DNA of 6,329 nt from an uncultured bacterium (GCA_902464375.1 CABQIM010000094.1:1-6329), one strand, 5' to 3'. Counted from the stretch's first letter, positions 1 to 6,316 are shown. Translations and numbers: made by a program. The notes: generated by a model not told the origin, from the letters alone.

Positions 1-143
1 ATCAATTATATAATTCATTAATTTTAGAAAAAGCTATTCTAAAAAAAGAATTGGAAGAATTTGAAAAAAATGCTTTTGTAGAGAAAATTAAGGGCATGTT
101 TTCTTCTAAAGAAAAACTAATTTGTGACTATTGGAAAAAATAG
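1..143 (+). CDS. C-terminal end of an unidentified protein (partial, runs off the left edge)
   Basis: The frame is open from the first complete codon at 3 to a TAG at 141-143, giving a 46-residue tail. The tail is rich in Lys, Glu and Leu, looks helical (EKAILKKELEEFEK is charged and amphipathic), and ends in CDYWKK. Codon use is AT-rich like its neighbours. I do not recognise the family. It does not resemble the end of a transketolase N-terminal half, which would have been the expected neighbour of the next gene. There is no hydrophobic segment. A promoter-like site follows 25 bp downstream, so this gene probably belongs to a separate or upstream transcription unit. That it is coding is inferred from the open frame, the codon use and the good fit to the next gene's upstream gap; it is too short for more. 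Confidence 0.55.
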   Translation, partial: QLYNSLILEKAILKKELEEFEKNAFVEKIKGMFSSKEKLICDYWKK

Positions 144-167
144 CTTCTATGAGTTTTTTATAGTTTA

Positions 168-176
168 TGGTATAAT
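168..176 (+). promoter_or_regulatory. Extended -10 promoter for the transketolase-ftsEX operon
   Basis: TG at 168-169, one base, then a perfect TATAAT at 171-176 form an extended -10 element. No good -35 hexamer lies 16-18 bp upstream (the sequence there is tatgag-like), which is common for TGn-type sigma-70 promoters. Transcription would start near 182-184, leaving a leader of only about 12 nt that begins at the ribosome binding site. It is the only strong promoter-like site I see in the 51-bp gap, and the six following genes have no comparable gap. Inference from sequence alone. Confidence 0.6.
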
Positions 177-183
177 TCTGTTA

Positions 184-189
184 AGAGGG
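184..189 (+). promoter_or_regulatory. Ribosome binding site of the transketolase half
   Basis: AGAGGG (GAGG core at 185-188) sits 5-6 nt before the ATG at 195. It supports this start over the TTG one codon downstream at 198. If the -10 at 171-176 is used, this site lies at the very 5' end of the mRNA. Confidence 0.55.
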
Positions 190-194
190 TTATT

Positions 195-1142
195 ATGTTG
201 ACTATAGACTATGATACAAAAAAATCAATCAGAGGCGCATTCGGTGAAGAACTTGCGGATTTGGGCGCCAAAAATTCAAGAGTAGTGGCTCTTGATGCGG
301 ATTTGTCAGGTTCAACGCAAACATCTTTGTTTGCAAAAGCTTTTCCGGAACGCTTTTTTGATGTTGGTATTGCAGAACAAGATTTGATTACAACAGCATT
401 AGGTCTGTCATTGGAAGGTTTTATTCCATTTGCTGCAACATTTGCAGTGTTTGCAACAGGACGAGCTTATGATCAAATTAGAAATTCTGTTTGTTACCAA
501 AAATCAAATGTAAAAATTGTAGGAGCTCACGGTGGAATTACTGTTGGTGAAGATGGTGCCAGTCACCAGGCTTTAGAAGATATTTCACTTATGCGTGGAC
601 TTCCTAATATGACAGTGATTGTTCCGGGTGATTATGAGCAGACTCGTCAAGCTGTAAGGTTTGCAGCAGAATACGATGGACCGGTTTACATTCGCCTTTC
701 TAGAATGAATGTTCCAATCGTATTCGACAGTGATTATAAATTCTCTTTAAACAAAGCTGTTGTCTTAAAAGAGGGTACTGATGTTACTTTATTTGTTACA
801 GGTGATATTTTGGCAGAAGTGCTAAAAGCTTCTGAAATCCTTGAAGAAAAAGGTTTGTCTATACAAGTTGTAAATATTCCTGTAATAAAGCCTTTAGATG
901 TTAATACTATAGTAGAGTCAGCAAGCAAAACAAAACATGTCTTTACAATAGAGAACCATTCTATAATTGGTGGCTTGGGTTCTGCGGTTTGTGAATGCCT
1001 ATCAGAAAGAGCTCCAAAATTGGTTCATAGAATTGGTGTTAATGACTGTTTTGGACAAACAGGTACGCCAAATGAATTGTTAAAATGTTACGGTTTAGAC
1101 GCTAAAAGTATTGCTGATAGGATAATTGAGTTAATAAAATGA
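195..1142 (+). CDS. Transketolase, C-terminal half (split enzyme subunit)
   Basis: At 315 residues this is the usual size of the C-terminal subunit of a split transketolase. That subunit carries the pyrimidine-binding domain (about 10-175) and the transketolase C-terminal domain (about 185-310). Visible hallmarks are the catalytic Glu that activates thiamine diphosphate in VGIAEQD (E61), the aromatic-rich stretch around F83-F86 that packs on the cofactor, H112 in AHGGI, and GEDGASHQ at 118-125 with D120 and H124 matching the substrate-binding Asp and His of transketolases. R170 in IRLSR is the likely sugar-phosphate-binding Arg. With an N-terminal subunit holding the ThDP diphosphate site, it would transfer two-carbon ketol units in the non-oxidative pentose phosphate pathway in the cytoplasm. 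The N-half is not the adjacent upstream gene. The stop overlaps the ftsE start (ATGA). A related two-subunit sugar transketolase with a different donor is possible. Confidence 0.93.
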   Translation: MLTIDYDTKKSIRGAFGEELADLGAKNSRVVALDADLSGSTQTSLFAKAFPERFFDVGIAEQDLITTALGLSLEGFIPFAATFAVFATGRAYDQIRNSVCYQKSNVKIVGAHGGITVGEDGASHQALEDISLMRGLPNMTVIVPGDYEQTRQAVRFAAEYDGPVYIRLSRMNVPIVFDSDYKFSLNKAVVLKEGTDVTLFVTGDILAEVLKASEILEEKGLSIQVVNIPVIKPLDVNTIVESASKTKHVFTIENHSIIGGLGSAVCECLSERAPKLVHRIGVNDCFGQTGTPNELLKCYGLDAKSIADRIIELIK

Positions 1143-1816
1143 TACAATTAAGATCTGTTACAAAAAAATATAAAAATAATTATGCACTAAAAAATATCAA
1201 TTTGGATATTTTATCAGGTGAATTTGTATTTATTACGGGTGCATCGGGTGCCGGTAAATCAACATTGATGAAAATGTTGTACAAGGAAGAAACACCAACT
1301 ACCGGAACTGTATTAATCGGTGGAATTAATATCGCAAATTTACCTCCTGAAAAAGTTCCTAATCTAAGAAGATGCATGGGAATTGTGTTTCAGGATTATA
1401 AATTATTACAAAATCAAAGTGTATATGATAATATTGCGTATGTTATTAGAACACTTGGTATAAGTTCTGCTGATATAAGAACACGTGTAACAGGTGCTTT
1501 AAAAGTTGTAGGTTTGTTGGATAAAGCGAAAGCAAAACCTTCAGAGTTATCTGGTGGTGAACAGCAGCGTGTAAGTATTGCAAGAGCTCTTGTTAACGGT
1601 CCTCCATTACTTATTGCAGATGAACCTACTGGAAACTTGGATCCTAAAAACTCTTTAGAAGTAATGCAGATTTTGGAACAAATTAACCAAAGAGGAATTA
1701 CTGTAATTGTGTCAACACACGATTATACTCTTGTTGATAGATTCAGAAAACGAGTTTTGACCCTTGAAAAAGGTGAAATAGTTAGAGATATTCAGGCAGG
1801 TACTTATGGACAATAG
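1139..1816 (+). CDS. ftsE: Cell-division ATP-binding protein FtsE
   Basis: This 225-residue ABC ATPase is the typical FtsE length. All nucleotide-binding motifs are intact: Walker A GASGAGKST (34-42), Q-loop Q85 in VFQDYKLL, signature LSGGEQQR (137-144), Walker B LLIADEP (157-163) with catalytic E162, D-loop GNLD (165-168) and switch H194 in STHD. The FQDYKLL segment and the short C-terminus are typical of FtsE, and the following gene is a clear FtsX, which settles the assignment over LolD/MacB-like ATPases. FtsE binds FtsX at the inner face of the membrane and uses ATP to drive control of peptidoglycan hydrolysis during division. The start overlaps the transketolase stop by 4 nt and has only a weak upstream GAG/AGG, so translation is probably coupled. 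The 3' end overlaps ftsX by 11 nt. Confidence 0.96.
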   Translation: MIQLRSVTKKYKNNYALKNINLDILSGEFVFITGASGAGKSTLMKMLYKEETPTTGTVLIGGINIANLPPEKVPNLRRCMGIVFQDYKLLQNQSVYDNIAYVIRTLGISSADIRTRVTGALKVVGLLDKAKAKPSELSGGEQQRVSIARALVNGPPLLIADEPTGNLDPKNSLEVMQILEQINQRGITVIVSTHDYTLVDRFRKRVLTLEKGEIVRDIQAGTYGQ

Positions 1817-2714
1817 TAGACAGCAATTAAAAAAACAGGTTAAAAAACATATTCCAAAAGATTGGTTATGTGAGTTAAGAATTGCTTACAGAATTGTCAT
1901 GGAAGCTGTTAACGATATAAAAAGAACTGGTATTAACAACCTTGTTATAATTACGACAATGGCTGCCATTTTAACTTTGTTTGGTGTGCTATTCCGATTC
2001 ACATTATCACTTTCAACATTTGCGAATGAACTTGGTAATGTATTGGAAATTTCTGTGTATTTGAAACCAAATACATCTGCAGCTATTGTAAAAGATAGAA
2101 TTCGTGAGATTAAGCATGTAAAATCTGTGACTTTAAAAACAAAAGAAGAGTCTTGGAGTAGTTTGAAACAAGAGTTAGGTTTGCATGATATTTCCAATCC
2201 TTTACCTGATACTTTGCGCGTAAAGGTTGATAAACCTGATAATATTTCAGAAGTATTCAATCAAATTAAACCAATCGGTGGCGTAGAGGATATGGGTTAT
2301 GCGAAAGAACTTGCTAAAAAAATGCAGGTTTTAACTAATGTTGTAAATACGACAATGGTGTTTGTAATCATAATATCAGCAGCTTTAACGATAACAATTA
2401 TTAATAATACGATACGACTTGTTATTCAAGCACGAAAAGATGAAATTGAAATTATGCGTTTAATGGGGGTTAGCAATTGGTATATAAAAACTCCATTGAT
2501 TATGCAAGGTGCATTTTATGGCTTTGTATCTTCAATAATAGCAGTATTTCCACTTAATTGTATACAAGGTTTGCTGATAAATGTGCATAAGTTTTTCTTG
2601 ATACCAAATCCTGCTTTTGCTCAAAATGTTGTTATAATAACTCTGTTGGTAATTGGTACAACATTTGGGGCTATCGGCAGCTTCTTATCAATAAAAAAAC
2701 ATTTACAAGTATAG
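1806..2714 (+). CDS. ftsX: Cell-division membrane protein FtsX
   Basis: At 302 residues this is the standard FtsX size and architecture. It has a cytoplasmic N-terminus of about 45 residues, TM1 at about 46-69, an extracytoplasmic domain at about 74-178, then TM2 (about 181-205), TM3 (about 232-257) and TM4 (about 274-295). The extracytoplasmic domain contains the family-typical EISVYLKPN and SNPLPDTLRVKV segments. The cytosolic loop after TM2 has the diagnostic run NTIRLVIQARKDEIEIMRLMG, matching the FtsX/MacB-type permease coupling region. FtsX anchors FtsE and in studied bacteria relays ATP hydrolysis through its outer domain to a murein-hydrolase activator or hydrolase (EnvC, PcsB, CwlO/RipC types). 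No such partner is encoded next to it here. AGG at 1798-1800 serves as the ribosome binding site, 5 nt before the ATG, which lies inside ftsE. Confidence 0.96.
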   Translation: MDNSRQQLKKQVKKHIPKDWLCELRIAYRIVMEAVNDIKRTGINNLVIITTMAAILTLFGVLFRFTLSLSTFANELGNVLEISVYLKPNTSAAIVKDRIREIKHVKSVTLKTKEESWSSLKQELGLHDISNPLPDTLRVKVDKPDNISEVFNQIKPIGGVEDMGYAKELAKKMQVLTNVVNTTMVFVIIISAALTITIINNTIRLVIQARKDEIEIMRLMGVSNWYIKTPLIMQGAFYGFVSSIIAVFPLNCIQGLLINVHKFFLIPNPAFAQNVVIITLLVIGTTFGAIGSFLSIKKHLQV

Positions 2715-2717
2715 AAA

Positions 2718-2724
2718 AAGGTGA
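2718..2724 (+). promoter_or_regulatory. Ribosome binding site of the HDOD gene
   Basis: AAGGTGA lies 6 nt before the ATG at 2731, within the 16-bp gap after the ftsX stop. It is a good match to the Shine-Dalgarno consensus, so this gene need not depend on coupling from ftsX. Confidence 0.6.
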
Positions 2725-2730
2725 CTTAAA

Positions 2731-3528
2731 ATGGATAAAACAGTAGAATTAGTAAATAGTGTAAAAGATATACATGCGATGCCTAGTGTAATTGTAAAGG
2801 CATTAAATATAATGAAAAAGCCAACTGCTAGTATGAAAGAGCTTGGTGATATTGTAATGTTTGATCAATCTTTAACTATAAAAATTCTAGCATTGGTTAA
2901 TTCTGCGTATTATGGATTTTCACAGCAAATTAGCTCTATTAACATTGCATTGTCACTTTTAGGGATGGTAAAAGTTAAGAATATTATAGTTGCTGTTGCA
3001 ATGAAGCCAATGATGTCAAATGCAGGTGATAAAGAACTTTGGAAACACTCAATGCGCGTTGCTGCAGGTTGTGAATACTTAGCAAAATTAACTAAAATAA
3101 TGGATGAAGATGAAGCTTTTATTGCAGGTTTTGTTCATGATGTAGGTAAAATTGTTTTACACATGGCAAATGAAAAATTATATGCAAAAGTCGCGAAAGC
3201 TATTGAGGATGGTGCAGATGTATTAGATGCAGAAAAGAAATATTTTGATTCTGACCATGTAAAAACTGGCTCTTTATTGGCAAAAAGATGGCAGTTGCCG
3301 ATTCTGTTAGCAAATATTATTTCTTATCACCACGCTCCATCATTGTCTTCAATTCCTGTGCCGTGTAATTTAGTAAGTCTTATTGATAAGGTTGTTCAGA
3401 CCGAATTTAATCCAAACTCTGTAGATAAAGACTTTATTAAATCCTTGGGAATTGATATCGAAGATTTGGAAGATTTAAGAGAAGCTGTTCTTCAAAAAGC
3501 AGAGGTTCTTATTTCTGAATTAAGTTAA
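2731..3528 (+). CDS. HDOD-domain signalling protein with intact HD metal-ligand residues
   Basis: This 265-residue soluble protein is essentially a lone HDOD domain. Family marks are the start MPSVIVKALNIMKKP (17-31), SLTIKILALVNSAYYG (47-62), SSINIALSLLG (68-78) and the HD core. In the core I see H106 in LWKHSMRVA, H136-D137 in GFVHDVGK, H176 in SDHVKTG, H200-H201 in SYHHAP and D219 in SLIDK. These positions correspond to the full ligand set of a metal-dependent HD phosphohydrolase, many of which are lost in other HDOD proteins. HDOD proteins are implicated in bacterial signalling, motility and stress responses, mostly without a proven enzyme activity. No signal peptide or membrane segment is seen. 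The gene follows ftsX by 16 bp and precedes a pseudo-REC/GGDEF protein by 12 bp, so it is likely co-expressed with both. Whether it is a cyclic-nucleotide phosphodiesterase or a binding protein cannot be told from sequence. Confidence 0.9.
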   Translation: MDKTVELVNSVKDIHAMPSVIVKALNIMKKPTASMKELGDIVMFDQSLTIKILALVNSAYYGFSQQISSINIALSLLGMVKVKNIIVAVAMKPMMSNAGDKELWKHSMRVAAGCEYLAKLTKIMDEDEAFIAGFVHDVGKIVLHMANEKLYAKVAKAIEDGADVLDAEKKYFDSDHVKTGSLLAKRWQLPILLANIISYHHAPSLSSIPVPCNLVSLIDKVVQTEFNPNSVDKDFIKSLGIDIEDLEDLREAVLQKAEVLISELS

Positions 3529-3540
3529 TTAGGTTTTAAT

Positions 3541-4731
3541 ATGCAAGGTCGAGTAGTTTTAATAACAAATGATTCTGATTTTTTTGAATTTATTGCTCCA
3601 AAACTTAAATTAAGAAAATCAGACGAGTTATTTAGGTTTAAATTTGAAGATATACCGGAAAAACTCCACCTGTTGCAAACATCTGTCTTGATAATTAATA
3701 GTGAGAGTTCTAAGGAACAGACTATAGAACTTCTAAGGATGCTTAAAGGTAATCCTACTATTATATTTTCTTTTAATGAGGACGAAAATTTTAAGATAGC
3801 ATGTCTAAAAACTGGTGCGTTATCGTATTTTACACCAATGACAAGTGATGATGAAATTGATATTGGGCTGACATCGGCTTTAAATGTTTCATCATTGTTG
3901 ATGAAGAATTTGCGTTATCGGGAAATATTAGAAAAAAATAATTGTATAACTCCAAATAATGAGGTTTTTTTAGATTATGTTAATGTTTTGGATAGAGAGC
4001 TTGATAAAATAAATAAAACCTCGACTCCTTCTGTTTTGGCAGCAATTTCTCCTAATGAAAAAACGAAATTTTTGATTAAACCAAATCAAATTGAAACAAT
4101 TATATTAAATAATATTAGAAAAAATGATATTCTTATGAATTTTGCCGTGAATAAATACTTTTTGCTTTTATTTGATACGGATATAGATGGGGCTCAAAAA
4201 ATTTGGGCAAAAATATCTTCTCAAATTCCGGAAAAAATTTATGCAGGTTTTGCAAAAACTTTTTCAAAAAGCAGACAGCAACTTATCAATGAGGCTCTTA
4301 ATAAGCTGCATGAAGCAATAAATTATGAGAAAATTGCCGTTAGTATGAGTAATTCAGAAGCTTCTACTAATAACTTTAAGCAATTTAGACAGGACTTTAA
4401 TAAAAAGATTGAGCAAGTTATAACTCCAACTTTTTATCATATAAAGCAAAAATATACAGATAAACTTTACGGTGTTATAATCGAGCAAGAAATTGGTGAT
4501 GGGTATGGTATTTTGAGGATTAAAAGTCGTCAAATTCAGTCTGTATTCAAGATTACTAGTGCAGGTTTTTCTAAAATAAATATTGATATTACTTATTTAT
4601 CCGGAAACGAAAATCTTGATACGAAAAGAATAGCGCTTGAGCCTGACGAATTGGAAGCGGGCTTTCTAGAAGATTTATTGGAACAGTTTATATTAGAGTT
4701 TAAGAAGGAGATAAATGATGGCACAACTTAA
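3541..4731 (+). CDS. Putative signalling protein: degenerate receiver, degenerate GGDEF-like domain and unknown C-terminal domain
   Basis: I recognise no named family for this 396-residue protein as a whole. Residues 3-120 follow the receiver pattern: a first strand VVLITND, VLIINS at 49-54 where the phospho-Asp would be N53/S54, IIFSF (74-78), and GALSYFTPM (92-100) where the usual Lys-Pro has become Thr-Pro. It is thus probably a receiver that cannot be phosphorylated. Residues about 140-268 resemble a GGDEF fold: IRKND (192-196), NKYFLLLFDTDIDGAQKI (204-221), YAGFAKTFSKSRQQLINEA (234-252) and LHEAINY (256-262). FAVNKYF stands where the GGDEF motif should be, so diguanylate cyclase activity is unlikely. 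Residues about 283-392 form a separate mixed alpha/beta region ending in an acidic helix (EPDELEAGFLEDLLEQFILEF). There is no membrane segment. It starts 12 bp after the HDOD gene with only a weak AGG (3531-3533), and its end overlaps the next gene. Confidence 0.75.
   Translation: MQGRVVLITNDSDFFEFIAPKLKLRKSDELFRFKFEDIPEKLHLLQTSVLIINSESSKEQTIELLRMLKGNPTIIFSFNEDENFKIACLKTGALSYFTPMTSDDEIDIGLTSALNVSSLLMKNLRYREILEKNNCITPNNEVFLDYVNVLDRELDKINKTSTPSVLAAISPNEKTKFLIKPNQIETIILNNIRKNDILMNFAVNKYFLLLFDTDIDGAQKIWAKISSQIPEKIYAGFAKTFSKSRQQLINEALNKLHEAINYEKIAVSMSNSEASTNNFKQFRQDFNKKIEQVITPTFYHIKQKYTDKLYGVIIEQEIGDGYGILRIKSRQIQSVFKITSAGFSKINIDITYLSGNENLDTKRIALEPDELEAGFLEDLLEQFILEFKKEINDGTT
4705..4710 (+). promoter_or_regulatory. 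Ribosome binding site deciding the start of the hydrolase gene
   Basis: AAGGAG is a strong Shine-Dalgarno match inside the end of the preceding gene. Two ATGs follow in tandem, at 4715 (4-nt spacing) and 4718 (7-nt spacing). The longer spacing is closer to the optimum, so the second ATG is preferred. Confidence 0.65.
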
Positions 4732-5266
4732 TTTAGAAGACAGTTTAGTTCTGATTATTGATGTACAAGAAAAATTGTTAAATGCGGTATTCAATAAAGA
4801 GCAAGTAGAGAAAAAATCTGCAATTGTTGCAGAAGCTGCAAAAATCCTTGGAATTCCGGTTGTAGTAACAGAACAGTATCCAAAAGGATTAGGTAATACA
4901 ATTCCTGCTGTAAAGGATGCTTTAGCTGAAGATACTGAAGTCTTTGAAAAAACAGCTTTTTCAGCATTAAATAACGAAGAAATTCTTGAAGCAATTAAAA
5001 AACATAATAAAAAGCAAATTCTTATATTTGGTATTGAAACTCATATCTGTGTAAGCCAAACAACAGCAGCATTAAGAGAACTTGGCTATGATGTAAGTGT
5101 TATAAAAGATGCTTGTGGAAGTCGTGCAGAAGAAGAATATCTTGCAGGATTAGAAAGAATGAAAGATAATGGCGCTTATATTATTACGACTGAAATTGCA
5201 TTGTTTGAATGGCTAAAAGGTGCAAAACATCCAAACTTTAAAGCAGTACAAGCGTTAATTAAATAA
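4718..5266 (+). CDS. Isochorismatase-family cysteine hydrolase (YcaC/ISOC1-like)
   Basis: With the start at 4718 the protein has 182 residues (183 from 4715), normal for the compact branch of this family. The catalytic triad is visible: D15 in LVLIIDVQ, K78 in FEKTAFS and C111 in GIETHICVSQT. Further branch-typical pieces are TEQYPKGLGNT (51-61), DACGSR (131-136) and a C-terminal segment ending KHPNFKAVQALIK. Family members hydrolyse amide, ester or vinyl-ether bonds through a Cys nucleophile in the cytoplasm, usually as oligomers. The best match is the YcaC/ISOC1-2 type with no settled substrate. True isochorismatase activity is unlikely because no siderophore genes are present. It overlaps the preceding gene by 14 nt and is the last gene of the operon. 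Its TAA abuts the stop codon of the convergent gene with no bases between. Confidence 0.9.
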   Translation: MAQLNLEDSLVLIIDVQEKLLNAVFNKEQVEKKSAIVAEAAKILGIPVVVTEQYPKGLGNTIPAVKDALAEDTEVFEKTAFSALNNEEILEAIKKHNKKQILIFGIETHICVSQTTAALRELGYDVSVIKDACGSRAEEEYLAGLERMKDNGAYIITTEIALFEWLKGAKHPNFKAVQALIK

Positions 5267-6310
5267 TTAATACTTAGAAGATATTTTAAAAAGCGCATAT
5301 TTAAGGCGCAAAAGCTTAGCAGAGGTCGTACCCAGACCTGTCAAAAGCATTGTGGATTTATCATTTGTGCGCTCATCTTCTATATTAAATTTATCAAAAA
5401 GAATTTCTGATAGCTCGTAGCCTGTCAGATTTTCTTTTTTAATAAGGATTTTTGTTATATCATCACCGTAAAATTCAATTTTACCTATTTCTTGTTTCAA
5501 TTTTTTGATTTCTGAGATTAAAGCTTCAATTTTTTCTCTGCCTTTTTTAGAATTCAAATAATTTATATTGGCTTCAATTGTCATTAGCATAGGATAAGAT
5601 GGAGATGTCGTGTTGATTAGCTTAAATGCTGAATCAATATCCAAATCACAATTTGAATGTAATAATGCAGTAGGATTTATTCCTCCTGCTGTTTTATGCA
5701 ATGATTGAACTGTAAAATCAGCATATTTTATCGCTGATTCAGGTAAATTATCTGAAAACGGATACAAGGCTCCGTGCGCTTCGTCGACAATTAAGTAAAC
5801 ATCATTCTTTTTACATACTTCGCTGATATGTGGAAGGTCTGAAACAATACCTTCATAGCTTGGAGAAGTTACAATAATTGCTTTTGGAGAGTGTTCTTTG
5901 ATTAACTCTTCTATATTTTCTAATCTTTCGTAAATTCCCCATTCTTCGTTGTATGGCAAACTATATTCGATTATGTTTGCGCCGGCAAGTTTTCCGGCAT
6001 TTTTATGGCAGGGATGAGATTTATCCCAGACTAATAATTTATCATTTGGCTTGCAACAGGCTAATACAGCAGTAATGATACCGCTTGTAGAACCATTTGT
6101 TAAAAATTTTGTTTTGTGTGTATTGTATATAATTGCAGCTTTTTTTTCTGCTTCCTCTAAAGCTGCTTCCGGATTATATGCATCAACTTCTGAAATATCA
6201 GCACGATACCATTGATAAAACTTGTGTAGTATACAAAGTTTTCCATCGTGTGATGGAGTTGTAAACAAAGATGTTCTGTTTTTTTTTCTTAATAATGATA
6301 AAAGTCCCAT
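5267..6310 (-). CDS. Orn/Lys/Arg decarboxylase-family PLP enzyme, short form
   Basis: This is a 347-residue fold-type I PLP protein. Seen in order: TTPSHDGK (17-24), in place of the family's TPGHKGG-like opening; GSTSG (73-77) for the PLP phosphate; H102 in HPCHKN, likely stacked on the cofactor; D176 and H179 in VDEAHGA, with D176 pairing with the pyridine nitrogen; and Schiff-base K206 in QSLHKTAGG. TTSPSYPML (234-242) is also typical of the family. The small domain ends with a GLGTTSAKLLRLKYAL segment (about residues 325-340). Family enzymes decarboxylate basic amino acids for polyamine synthesis or acid resistance. Members such as the Bacillus YaaO/SpeA type are about 480-490 residues, so the separate C-terminal domain is absent here while the frame looks intact. 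Substrate is unknown and decarboxylation is not assured. The N-terminus carries a basic LLRKKNR stretch. No Shine-Dalgarno is visible before the ATG. Confidence 0.88.
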   Translation of the reverse strand: MGLLSLLRKKNRTSLFTTPSHDGKLCILHKFYQWYRADISEVDAYNPEAALEEAEKKAAIIYNTHKTKFLTNGSTSGIITAVLACCKPNDKLLVWDKSHPCHKNAGKLAGANIIEYSLPYNEEWGIYERLENIEELIKEHSPKAIIVTSPSYEGIVSDLPHISEVCKKNDVYLIVDEAHGALYPFSDNLPESAIKYADFTVQSLHKTAGGINPTALLHSNCDLDIDSAFKLINTTSPSYPMLMTIEANINYLNSKKGREKIEALISEIKKLKQEIGKIEFYGDDITKILIKKENLTGYELSEILFDKFNIEDERTNDKSTMLLTGLGTTSAKLLRLKYALFKISSKY

Positions 6311-6316
6311 AGTTAA

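Noticed and set aside
135..159. Possible terminator after the partial upstream gene: ATAG (140-143), CTT loop, CTAT (147-150), then TTTTTT (154-159), with AAAAAA before it.
   Set aside because: The stem is only four AT-rich base pairs, and three bases interrupt before the T-run. It is too weak to call an intrinsic terminator.
198..215. TTGACT at 198-203 followed by TATGAT at 210-215, like -35 and -10 boxes.
   Set aside because: The spacing is 6 bp rather than about 17, and the site lies inside the transketolase coding sequence.
734..928. 64-codon minus-strand open frame in the transketolase gene; a similar one lies at 1180-1377 in ftsE.
   Set aside because: Both are shadows of well-supported genes, with no ribosome binding site or recognisable domain.
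1886..2260. 124-codon open frame on the minus strand inside ftsX.
   Set aside because: It lies wholly inside a strongly supported FtsX gene, matches no family I recognise, and is a by-product of AT-rich codon use.
4715..4717. Upstream ATG as start of the isochorismatase-family hydrolase (183 residues).
   Set aside because: It is only 4 nt from AAGGAG, whereas the next ATG at 4718 has a 7-nt spacing. It cannot be excluded, and the difference is one residue.
4791..4994. 67-codon minus-strand open frame rich in Leu and Gln within the hydrolase gene.
   Set aside because: The composition is what reverse-complement reading of Lys/Glu/Ala-rich codons gives, and the plus-strand gene has clear catalytic residues.
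5292..5345. Small inverted repeats near the 3' end of the PLP-enzyme gene: GCGC...GCGC, and AGGTC...GACCT with a 7-base loop.
   Set aside because: Both are within coding sequence, have 4-5 bp stems and lack a following T-tract on either strand, so they are not convincing terminators.
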